Source of the DNA: Tomocerus qinae
Lineage: Eukaryota; Arthropoda; Collembola; Entomobryomorpha; Tomoceridae
Direction of reading: 5' to 3'
Assembly (NCBI GenBank): GCA_020055645.1
Contig: CM034549.1
Span: 3,720,001 to 3,784,000 of the forward strand
Length of the DNA stretch: 64,000 nucleotides
The first letter of the stretch is position 1; each line of letters opens with the position of its first letter. The position numbers and the translations under genes were made by a program. Positions 50,251-60,618 of the stretch are shown here, one piece after another. The notes under the pieces are model-generated. The model saw only the letters and a list, made by a program, of their open reading frames with translations. It was not told the DNA's origin and ran no database searches.

Positions 50251-51639
50251 AAATTTTTAGCCTGTCTGAAGGATGAGCTTATGGAATTGCAATGTCTGTT
50301 AGGCAACAGGATAACTCCGGAATATTGATTGTTAAAAGAGTAACATGCCTCGAATTTGCCACTCTATAGTAACGCATTTATTTAATATCAAGCCATTACA
50401 AGGTAGAGACATAGGGGAGGGGTGTCCCTAATTTTTGCACCCAATTCGTATTATACTTACTACCACAAAGTAGGCACCCAAACCAAATTACCATGATTAC
50501 TTTCGGCTTGGACGCTTACTTCTCTGTGGCAGTATAGGCAGGGTAGAATTCGAATTGGGTCCAAAATCGGGAAATATCCCTCTGTGCCTTCACCTTGTAA
50601 AAGAGGTTACTGTAAGTGATGGGCTAGTCACTAGTTTGGCCAAAAAAACTTAATATAGTCCATTTTATAACTTCATGTATAATTCCAAACAAAATATTCT
50701 TCTTAAATTCCGCCTACAAAACTATTTTCCAAGCCCAAAATTTACAATTACACAAGCTATGATTTACTTACTCTTAATTGATTCAGAAGACTGGAGTTAG
50801 TGGTGAGCGATTATTAATTTAGCGAAGTTTATCATAATAATTTATCTTCCTTTAGAAGATTTCCAAGAGAGTTACATTTGGAAAAATCTTTTACTGATAA
50901 GCAGCTGGTGACCACATGATATTTTGGGATAATTTGCCTCTCACTGCTACAGCTTTCAATATTTCCTCGAATTAAATGACATCAAAGCTGTGGAAACAAC
51001 TTCAACTATCAAACATTACCATCCAACAATCGGTTGAAAACTAAACCAAAACATTTTCCAAAAATGATGTCAAAAATTCCCTTCCAGCCAAACTGTCCTA
51101 AACCTTCTGGTTTAGGTTCTTCTGGTTTAAAGTTTAATTCTAGACGTTCTAAAATGATCTGAGGAATCGGCCTTCTTTGAAATTCAAAAATGCATTCCTA
51201 TTTGCAGTTTCCTAGACTTAATTTTATGATTTATCTTGATTTTTTTGCTCACTTACATTTTTGTACATACGACCGAAAAATTTTGCATGCCCATTTCTGA
51301 ATAATATCTTAATACATTTGCCAGTCTAGAAAAATAATAGTATCTGTTTTTTCAAAATGAATGTAGTCTTTTTTGCTATCCAACCGCATCCCAGCATTGC
51401 AGATTCAATCCCATTTTGATGCCATGAGATTAAAAGGGTCGAAAAAACAGCTAGCCACAAATAAGTTGCAAAATCATAAGCTGTGGAGAGCTATGATTAG
51501 GGACCTGTCGTTATCTAACTACAGCGCTCGCAAAAATAGGCAGTGGTAACTTTTAATCACAATTGCTTGGTGTTGTAATGATTTTCACATATAGGGCGGG
51601 CTTCAGGTACTGTCAAAATTAGGGTTACTATGGTATTTT
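50251..51639. other. gene B intron, nothing recognised
   Basis: AT-rich filler between two opposed retrotransposon 3' ends. No open frame, array or inverted-repeat pair was recognised. Confidence 0.4.
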
Positions 51640-54600
51640 TTTCTGCAAATATCTAAGACCCTTATCCTACTGAGCCAGTCATATACTATTGATGAGTATA
51701 GATATACTACTGCTCAAGCCGCGAGGACTTACTTGCAGTGACTCCCTGAACAGCTTTACTGTTCGGAGAAGCCACTCATTCGTCCTGCAGACATACAAAA
51801 TGAAAGCAGAGACGACAAGGGAAACCCCGGTAACTCATCAACATTAATGATGAAATTGCTCAGGTGTTTGAATCTCAACTCGCTCAAAGCTGGGCATTCA
51901 GTTGCATGGTGGACCGACGTCTCGACGCTTAGTGCGCACAGAGGGCATAGCGGAGACGAATGATTCCCCAATTGATTCTGATGCTTGGCCAAGGAGGAGA
52001 AACCAGTGATTAACTGAGTGAAGACCCTGAGCGTTCTTCTACCCAAACTTGTGAAGTATTTGCTTTTAATGTGTGAGGGTGATGGTAGGAATAATTTGGT
52101 GTTTTTACAGTCTGTACGCTTTTTCCAATTACGTATGTTAAGTTTGTTAAAATATTTATTGATAGCGGTTTTAGCACACTGTGAGGAATAAGGCAGTATT
52201 GGTTCAGGACCAAAAACAGCCATTTTTGTTGATTCTTTGGCCATAATGTCAGCCTCTTCATTTCCTATTATACCAGTATGGCTAGGCACCCACTGCAGTG
52301 TGACAGTTGCTTTTTCAGAAAGCTTAAGCAGAGCGCTAAAGCATTCAAGGATCAATGCCGAATCCGTGTAATTAGCCTCAAGGGCTTTTATTGAGCTGAG
52401 AGAGTCGCTGCAAATAACTACTTCATCTCTCCAGTCCAAATCAGTTATTCTACATATGACCATAAGAATAGCTACCAGTTCCGCTTGGAACACAGTAGAA
52501 TATTTTCCTAGAGGTTGTTGAATGATGATATGTCCATCAGTGCTAGCAATGAATGAAGCACATCCCGTTAGATTATCTATTTTAAACCCGTCCGTATAAC
52601 AGACCAGTCTTTGATTTGAAGGTTGAAGGATATCAGGGTTTTCTGTTTCAACTACAGTGAAGTTTTTACCCACAAGCGGTGTTTGAGGAATTTCATCCAT
52701 TGGGAATTCCAACTCAGGTATATGCTTTAAAACATTTGTAACAAGATCAACGTGAGTTAATCTTTTAAGGCTGCCTCGTCCCTGCCAAGGCAGCCATTTG
52801 CCAGTGCGACGCAGTCGATGCGCCGTTGTAATTGCTGTTTTGGTAAGAAACAAATCTATAGGCTCAATGCCTACTATCCATTCTAATGCAGCAGTTGGTG
52901 TACTATGCATTGCACTAGTGATCATGAGACAAGCTAGACGTTGGACTCTAGTTAAAGTTGTCATTCTTGATTTGTTATGCACAGCTGTTAGCCAAGAGCA
53001 AGCTGCATAAGATAAAGCAGGTCTGACTACTGCTGTATAAAGCCACAACATAACTTTTGGGGATAAACCCCAGCACTTACCAACAGCTCTTTTACATTGT
53101 ATGAGAGCTGCTTTTGCTTTAGTACTTTTGATATTACAATGGTGATTCCAGGTCAGACCATTGTCTAGGTGCACACCTAGGTACCGGATGTTACTAACAA
53201 ATGCAATATTTTTACCTCTTAATCTAAGAGGTTTCATGTTTGGTTTTTTATGCCTTGTATGAAATATTATGATTTCTATTTTGTCAGGGTGAATAGATAA
53301 ATCCCGCTGACTGCACCAGTTTTCAATGATATTAAGGGCTCTTTGTCCCAATGCCCTCATGGTTGCTTCATCAATGCCAACCTGAAGAAGGCGTAGATCA
53401 TCTGCATAAGCTTGTCTATAAATTGAACTAACACTGGAGAGTTTCTCCAGTAGTTCATGAATGACAAGGTTCCATAATAGTGGCGAAAGTACTCCACCCT
53501 GGGGACAACCACGTAGCATTTACGGTTCGATCCATTAGCATTCGTTCGATCCAACGTATGATCGTGGGATCGATTCCCTCTCTTTCAAGAGCCAGATGTA
53601 TGGTTTTAAAAGTGGCGTGACTAAAAGCCCCTTCGATGTCTAAGAAAATGCCTAAAGCCATTTGATTGCTTTTAAGAGCACATTCGGTGCGAGCAATATA
53701 TTGATGAAGAGCAGCGTCCGTGGAAGAACCACTTAAGTATGCAAACTGCCCAGCATCTTTTAGTTTATTTTCAAGTACCGGAGTCTTGATGCTCCAGTCA
53801 ATGATACGTTCAAGTATTTTCATACAAGTAGAGATGAGGGATATTGGTCGCCACGAGTTAGCTTTTTGATAGCTACTTTTGGCAGGTTTAGGTATGAAGA
53901 TTACTTTGGTCTGTCGCCAAGCTTGGGGTATATACCCAAAAGCTAGGCTAGCTTGTAGAATATTAAGTAGATGTGGGGCTAGCTCTCTTCTGGCCATTTG
54001 AAGCATGACTGGCTGAATGCCATCGCAGCTGGCAGCTTTAAACGGTCCAAATGAGCTTATGGCCCTTTGGACTTTTTCCAACGTGAGTAACTCGGCAATA
54101 GAGTTGTCAACACAGATGCTATAGTCTGGCGTGGAATGTACTATTTGATGATCATTGCTAAGTACTATTAAAAAGTACTCGAATGTCTCGTAATGCTGTT
54201 TTAGTTCCTTCAGTTCTCTTAGATTTGTATTTCCTAAGAGCGACCTGTAATTCCTTTCGAAGTCTAGTAAGATCCTGATTCCACCAAGAAGAAAGTTTAC
54301 CACCATTTCTGATGGTCTTCAGTGGACAGGCTTTGTGAAATGCATTAATGATAATGTCATTGAGATTATGCACCTGTGCATCAAGTTGATCGACTGTATC
54401 AATTGGAGTGCAGGAAATTTTTGCAATTTTGTTTGTTGACTGTCCTGTTATATAGGGACCAGTCAGCTTTCTTGGGGTTTCTAAATTGAATTGGCATTGG
54501 AAGCTTTATTTCTAATTCATATGTAATGTACATATGATCGGAGAGTGTAATGTCGTCTTCCACTCTCCAGTTATAAATGTGATGATGGAGACTTTCGGAG

Positions 54601-55085
54601 CAAAGAGTGATATCAAAAACCTCCTCTCTGCCCATACCATCACGAAAAGTTGGTTTATGTCCTCGATTCAGTATTTCAAGGTTGGAGCATGCTATGAAGT
54701 CAAGTGGATCTTCCCCACGCTCATTGGTATTAGTGCTACCCCACACTGTATTGTGGGCATTAGCGTCGCTTGCAAACAATATAGGTAATGATTTTTGGTG
54801 GCAGTAGTAGATTAAATTCCCAACTTCTTTAGAGGGTGGATGCTTTTCCTTATCTGGTAAATATGCAGATGCAAGTACAATATCCCTATCATTAATTCTA
54901 ATTTTTAGGGCAACCAAATCTCTACTCCAGAAGGAGCAGAGAGGCCAGACTTTCAAATTATTTGATGAAACAATACATGATCTAGGGTTTTCAGGACCTT
55001 CGATGGCATGAAGTTTCCCCATTCTTGATAGGCCACAAACCTTTCCCTTATATGCATAAGGTTCTTGTATAAATATTATGTATGT
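51640..55085 (-). mobile_element. I/LOA-like non-LTR retrotransposon, 5'-truncated
   Basis: The copy runs from within the endonuclease domain (about 55,085) to an A-run near 51,632-51,643, in minus orientation. It has endonuclease, reverse transcriptase, RNase H and a C-terminal Cys/His knuckle in that order. The RNase H domain places it in the I-group (I, LOA, R1 relatives) rather than CR1 or RTE. No first ORF is present. It sits directly against the 3' part of a second element of the same orientation. Confidence 0.85.
51756..55085 (-). pseudogene. ORF2 of the I-like element: endonuclease-RT-RNase H, frameshifted
   Basis: The APE-type endonuclease part starts IFIQEPYAYKGKVCGLSRMG (about 55,065) and includes FASDANAHNTVWGS and the catalytic LSDHMYI. 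A frame change near 54,400, another near 54,200, and one near 53,520 break the frame. Reverse transcriptase blocks follow: FKAASCDGIQPVML, IFIPKP, SWRPISLIS, FLDIEGAFSH, GCPQGGVLSPLLW and the YADD catalytic motif (AYADDLRLL). The last open stretch (51,756-53,519) has RNase H with all acids in place: CYTDG, QAELVAIL, CSDSLSSIKAL and GNEEADIMAK. A zinc knuckle CPLC-x9-HHATEC then precedes the stop. At least three frameshifts make it inactive. Confidence 0.9.
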
Positions 55086-55089
55086 GTTG

Positions 55090-57618
55090 CCTTAAGAATG
55101 TACTTATAGTTAGATGATACAATTTACTTATATATAGTGAACTTATTACAGAATCAATACATGATAGATCGCAAAAATGTGTATACAGAGGTGGATTACA
55201 GTCAATTAATTGTTTACTTAGCAGGAAGCATTTCAACTTAGTCTTAAATTTGTAAATATTATTAGCAGTTTTCACATCATTAGGAATAGAATACCGAAGA
55301 ATAGGGGCTCGGTGGGTAACTGATCTGCGCCCATAAGAGTTAATTACATTTAGGTCTTTAGCATACAGATTATTTCTAGTGCATATTGCATTACAGTTAT
55401 TTAAGTCTATATAGTTGATAAAATAATCAGGACATGTATTATTTTGTATTGAATACATTAGTTTTAGGATTTGGAATTTATATTGTTCACTCGGAAACAG
55501 CCACTTCAGTTTTTCCGTAGCTTCTTCCTTCACACTTTTGAATTTACTTTCATCTAATACGTATCGAGCTGAACGTCTTAATAGTGCCTCTAATTTATTC
55601 AAATTATATTGTGAGGCCGTACCCCAAATACATGCAGTGGCATTCAACACTGATAGCACATATGCATTCATTATTATCGTTTTTGATGTTTCATCCAGCA
55701 AAGTACGAATAGCACAAAGTGAGCGTAACAATAAATTACATTTAGACTGAATGTTTGTAATGTGATCACACCTATTCAACTACTATATAATAACTATTAA
55801 CGAATCTATTATTAGACCCAGGATTTTTATAGATTTTGCTTGCTTTACAATTTTACCATTAACATTAACGTCCGGTAGACTATTAATAACATTAGGGGTA
55901 CCCACTACTAACAATTCCGTTTTTTCTACATTCAATTCCATTCTATTTTCTTCTAACCAAATAAGTATATCTCTGACATCCTCATTAAGCTTATACAATA
56001 TAGATTTAATTTCATTCGGTTTGCCATGAATTATTAAACTATTATCATCTGCAAAGAGAAACATTAGGGAGTTGTTGACTACAAGAGGAAGATCATTAAT
56101 CATAAGAGCAAAGAGAAGGGGCGAAATGATACCACCTTGGGGCACTGAGAGATTAATGTCAAGCGGGCAAGAATAGTTATTTTCCTTAACATATGTGACA
56201 TTTCTTTCAGATACGATTCAAACCAGTGATTGTCTATACCATACCAAAGTAATTTGCTTAGTAATATATCTACATTTAGCTTGTAAAACGCCTTAGAAAT
56301 ATCTAGTGTGAGGAGTATACAAATGTTACCGTTGTTAATTTGATTGTACATAAAATCTGTAATACCTATATATACATGATTAATAGATTGTCCCTCACGG
56401 AAACCAAATTGTCTTGGACTTAACACTTTACTTATAATAACATGTTTTATAAGTTGTCTAAAGACACATTTTTCTGACCGCTTTGATACGAAACACTGAA
56501 TTGATGTAGGTCTTAAGTCTATAGGAAGCTTGGCATCAGGAAATTTAGGTATCGGAATAATTTTTGCCAATTTTAAAGGCTTGCACATTGTTCCTGTACT
56601 TAGGCTATGATTAATAATATTGTAAACTGCTGTGTTTACATTAGGTACAGTTAAGAATAGATTAAATATCATCGGAGATAAATTTAGTGCATCTACCGAG
56701 GTAGATGTCTTCTTTTTGAGGCTATCATAAGCTTTCAACATTTCTGTATATGACACAGGAGATACTTTAAAATTATCTATTACCTCTGGCAAAGAGTAAG
56801 GCTTTGTGGGTACAAATTGCACTGGATTTAAGCACGTACTTACAGCACTATAATGTGAATTAATTTCATATGCACTAATTGTTATTTCGTTATTATTATT
56901 ACTGAAACTTATTAAATTATCCACCGTCCTAAAAACACCTTGTTTCTCAATGTTGAGATTCAACGTATTCCGTGCTTCCTTCTTAAAACTAGTTTTACAT
57001 TTTTTGCTTAGAGATTTTAACAGTTCAGTATCAGAGTCAGTCTTATTTTTAATTTTTATATACTGGGCGTATCTTTGCTTTCTAAGGTCAATAGTTTCAC
57101 TAGACAAGATCACATTGACATTTTTATCCTTTACTTTAATAGGAGCATACTTATCAGCAACAGTTATTAGATTAGTAACTAAAAAGTTTACCATTTCGAA
57201 TTGGTCATTTATATCACCTACAGCGAAGTCAATTTTACTCAATTGATCAGAACTTGCCATTATATCTAATCTTTTATAGTTTCTAAACTTTATAGTTTTT
57301 TTGCACCCTTTGATTTTTCTAATTTTAATGTGGCTTCAACTGCCATGTGGTCAAATAAAAACGGGTCATATATATTAATATCACTTATACTGCTTTGCAA
57401 TTAGTAAAAAGTAAATCTAATTTAGAATCATTTCTTGAGGGTTGGTTAACTAGTTGATTAAAATTATTAGATTTAGTAATACTTTCTAAGGACTTAATAT
57501 GATGTTTAGTCATATCATTATAATTTAGATTGAAATCCCTAAACAAGTCATTGAGTGTATCTAAGTCCTTATCCATGCAAGCGCTATTATAGTCTGGAAC
57601 TCCACGAGAGCTGTGCAT
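55090..57618 (-). pseudogene. ORF2 (endonuclease remnant and RT) of the CR1/Jockey-like element
   Basis: An endonuclease tail (NQPSRNDSKLDLLFTN) is followed after a gap by an RT N-terminal region, IIPIPKFPDAKLPIDLRPTS, RQFGFREGQSINHVY and LLTLDISKAFYKLN. After a frameshift near 56,120 come MPQGGIISPLLFALMINDLP and the catalytic LFADDNSL; after a second near 55,780 comes the thumb and tail region with YVLSVLNATACIWGTASQYN. Frames break at least three times. In the active-site motif the two Asp residues are present. Confidence 0.85.
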
Positions 57619-57639
57619 TCTATCATGCGAGTGTTAATT

Positions 57640-58497
57640 TGACTAGGCAGGGTTAAGTGTTTGTCAGCTCCCATTTCGTCATCATGTGAGATGTTAGTTG
57701 GGTTGAATTCAGTTATTGAGGTTGGTAAAGTGAGTCATTGTGAATCAGCTGTTTGTGCATCAATATCCATTGAATGGGAAGCCGACGAAGATCCATACTT
57801 TTTCTTTTTCGAATCCAACTTTGGTTTGTTTTCATCGGCAAGGAGTTTTCGTTTTACGTTTAACCTCGATCTAATAGCAATTGGGGATGACCTGAACTCC
57901 TTTTGTTGAAGTGAAGTGAGATCTCTTCGTACTGATACCCCTTTTAGTTCCGCAACATCCTTCAGCAGCTTACAGTTTTGAAAGGCAGTTCGGTTGATAG
58001 TAGGAGAATCAAGTCTAAAGTCGGATTGGCCTCGGTGCCCTTGCATCAGTTCGTATATGACGTATATAATTCTTTCACGGAAGTTAATGAGATTATGACC
58101 AGGTAATATGATTATTAGTAGCTTTTGAAGGAGTTCGGCATTGTTATGGTCGTCGCTTTCGGGTATTCCAAAAAAATACTACATTATGTTTTCGTAATAT
58201 CCTGTTCGAAATTTCATTTAATTTGTCTGATGTGATGCCACTCGAATTAATAGCACTGATTTGACCATCGAGCTGATTGACTTTAATTTCAATATTTTCT
58301 ATCTTGTTATTTGGTAGTTCATTGTCTTTCGTGAGATTGGTGACGGTTTTTTTGATTATATCGAATTCAGATTTGAGGTCTCTCTGTTCTTGAATTATGG
58401 TGTCGAGTTTTTCGAGTTGTAATAGAATTAGCTTGTCGGTTGGTGTTGGTATAGTAGAGCTGTTTTTCTCTGTTGTAGATTTGCCAATTGGTGACAT
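57640..58497 (-). pseudogene. ORF1 of the CR1/Jockey-like element
   Basis: It starts MSPIGKSTTEKNSSTIPTPT, followed by a long heptad-like coiled coil (about residues 20-100) and KHNVVFF, the start of an RRM-like fold typical of non-LTR ORF1 proteins. The frame changes near 58,170 and continues ESDDHNNAELLQKLL. The C-terminal part (57,735-58,046) is Lys/Arg-rich (NVKRKLLADE, KKKKYG), consistent with nucleic-acid binding. ORF1 proteins package the element's RNA. One frameshift makes it a pseudogene. Confidence 0.65.
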
Positions 58498-58877
58498 GGA
58501 ATATTGTTGAGGAACGAATCAGATTCAGCAATATAAAACAAAAAGCAGTTGTGGTGAATGTGAGGGTGGTAGAGATTATCACAGCAGAAAAATTAACTAC
58601 TCAAAATAGCCAAATTACGAATATTTAAAAGTAAATTTTTGAGAGAGGAAAATTTGGACCTCCAACATTCAAGCCGCCCGCCATTCCATTTCACCATTGT
58701 TTCAACACACACACCTTGGCCGCTTCCCGTCTTGATAATGTGATTATCTGCATTTGTACAGCTAAACCATACGATTTAGTACTGTACATTCAGATTCAGA
58801 TAATATCCACTCTGTGCTTTGAAATTTCAGCTCGTTGCTCGTTTGAGTAGTTGGGACTTGTTGGCACACCACACAGT

Positions 58878-59443
58878 GTGCGGAATCAAAAGACAGGCGG
58901 CCCTGGGGCAAACTGAGACTGATTTAAATAGCGGTGTAATTTTTAAGTTATTTTTAGTATAATTATTTAATTTGGACCTTTTTCTCAGGTATCAATACAA
59001 CTTTGATTATAAACTGCTTTTGCCCACCCGAGAGGGTGTCACAATAGCATAATATTATAAAAACAATTGACTTATTAATGTCATACGTTATTTATGATCC
59101 TCTCTCGGGCGGGTCCACCACTTTTGAAGTAGCCGCTAGTGGCAGCTGGAGTTTTTTTCAAAAAATTCTACCAAAAATTAGAATTTTTTCAAGCCTAGTC
59201 AAAATGGTGGGTAGTGGTGGGGTTTTAAGTTATGTTAATTTTTAAAATTTGTACTGAACTACATTGGGTTAAATGTTTTCTCAACGTATTTAAAAATTGC
59301 AATATGAGGGTGGATTTTTTTGGAGTAATCTATTATTTAGTTTAGGGTATTTTCAAATATTTCAAAGTGAAAAATTCAAGATCTGTGAGATAAAGTTTTA
59401 TTACAAGATTTGGCAAAGGGCCGCCTGTCTATTGATTCCGCAC
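58878..59443. mobile_element. 566-bp non-autonomous transposon with nested inverted repeat
   Basis: The termini GTGCGGAATCAAAAGACAGG (left) and its inverse (right) match over about 40 bases with few changes, including AGGCGGCCC. Inside, CCCACCCGAGAGG at 59,016 and CCTCTCTCGGGCGGG at 59,099 form a second inverted pair. There is no transposase. An open frame at 59,297-59,503 runs out through the right end and is not considered a gene. Confidence 0.7.
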
Positions 59444-59592
59444 CAGACTTCACACACCTCACATCATACCTCACTAACTTACCTCATGGATGGATACTTA
59501 TAATATGTTATCCGCAATAAAATTTGATAACCAGCTGATACCAATAGATCATTTTCGTTTTAAAAGTTTTATTTCGAAGCCATATTACTTGT

Positions 59593-60200
59593 TCGGGTAA
59601 ATCCGAACCTTTTTGAGTAAATTCAAACCTTTTAGACTAAATTCAAACCTTTTCGAGTAAATTCGTAACTTTTCGAGTAAATTCGTAGCTTTTCGAGTAT
59701 ATACGAATATTTTCGAGTAAATTAGAATATTTTCGAGTAAATTCGAATATTTTCGAGTAAATTCGAATATTTTCGAGTAAATTCGAATATTTTCGAGTAA
59801 ATTAGAATATTTTCGAGTAAATTAGAATATTTTCGAGTAAATTCGAATATTTTCGAGTAAATTCGAATATTTTCGAGTAAATTAGAATATTTTCGAGTAA
59901 ATTAGAATATTTTCGAGTAAATTAGAATATTTTCGAGTAAATTCGAATATTTTTGAGTAAATTCGAACTATTTCGAGTTAATTCTTTCGAATTCCAATTC
60001 AACAATCTTATTTATCCGAAAACATTCGAATTTATCCGAAAACATTCGAATTTATCCGAAAACATTCGAATTTATCCGGAAACATTCGAATTTATCCGAA
60101 AACATTCGAATTTACCCGAAAATAATCGAATTTATCCGAATATGTTGGTATTTATTCGAAATCATCGAATTTATTCTAAAACATTCGAATTTTTTCGAAA
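59593..60200. repeat. two head-to-head arrays of a 20-bp repeat (Foldback-like)
   Basis: From 59,593 to about 59,995 a 20-base unit (TTTTCGAGTAAATTCGAATA) repeats about 20 times. From about 60,012 to 60,200 the unit TTTATCCGAAAACATTCGAA repeats about nine times. The second unit is the reverse complement of the first with about three differences, so the locus is a large palindrome built of tandem 20-mers with a short spacer. Internal units are most alike; the outer left ones are diverged. This architecture is known for Drosophila FB (Foldback) elements. No coding part is present. Confidence 0.85.
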
Positions 60201-60414
60201 ATGTAATAATCGAAACACTTTGATTGATGAGAGGGACGTGGATGTGATGTAAGTATATGAGGTGATGTGTCAAACAAGGTGGCCCATCGCTATATGGCAA
60301 ATTTGCCATCTAGCAATACAGTCAACAGAAAGAGTTTTTTTCAGATTAAGTGTACCCCGATCGCCCTGAGCTAGCTAAGATAGCTGGGATCCGATTGGTA
60401 CTCGATAACCTCCC

Positions 60415-60535
60415 CTCATTTCCGCATCGGCCATCAGCTAATTTGTAATGAATATCATTACAAAACTTGTGGAATTTTTTAAAGCGAAAAGTACCAGACC
60501 CACTTGCTAGGCAAATAAGGGTATAGATTTTAGAC
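60415..60535. repeat. inverted repeat partner of 49,480-49,599
   Basis: This is the reverse complement of the 49,480 copy, about 120 bases with a few substitutions. It ends 83 bases before the gene B exon at 60,619. Confidence 0.75.
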
Positions 60536-60618
60536 AAGCCCAGTTTAGGCAGTATAAAAATAGTAAGTGTAAAAGTGTGCCTTGATATTTTTATAAGGAT
60601 ATCTACCAATAAACTTAC

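Larger units (their letters stand above)
55090..58640 (-). mobile_element. CR1/Jockey-like non-LTR retrotransposon, internally deleted
   Basis: In minus orientation this has a first ORF (58,497 down to about 57,640), a remnant of the endonuclease C-terminus (57,618-57,385), and reverse transcriptase (57,260-55,090). Most of the endonuclease is deleted. RT style (PQGGIISPLLF, FADDNSLII, and a C-terminal region without RNase H) suggests the CR1/Jockey/L2 assemblage; exact clade not determined. The 3' end is lost where the I-like element begins. The 5' border is uncertain, near 58,640-58,700. Confidence 0.8.

Noticed and set aside
59593-60200. CRISPR-like regular repeats
   Set aside because: The 20-base units are contiguous with no unique spacers and the locus is eukaryotic; it is a tandem/inverted array.
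59953-60252. 99-codon frame with repeated FEFIRKHSNL-type residues
   Set aside because: It is just the translation of the 20-bp repeat array.
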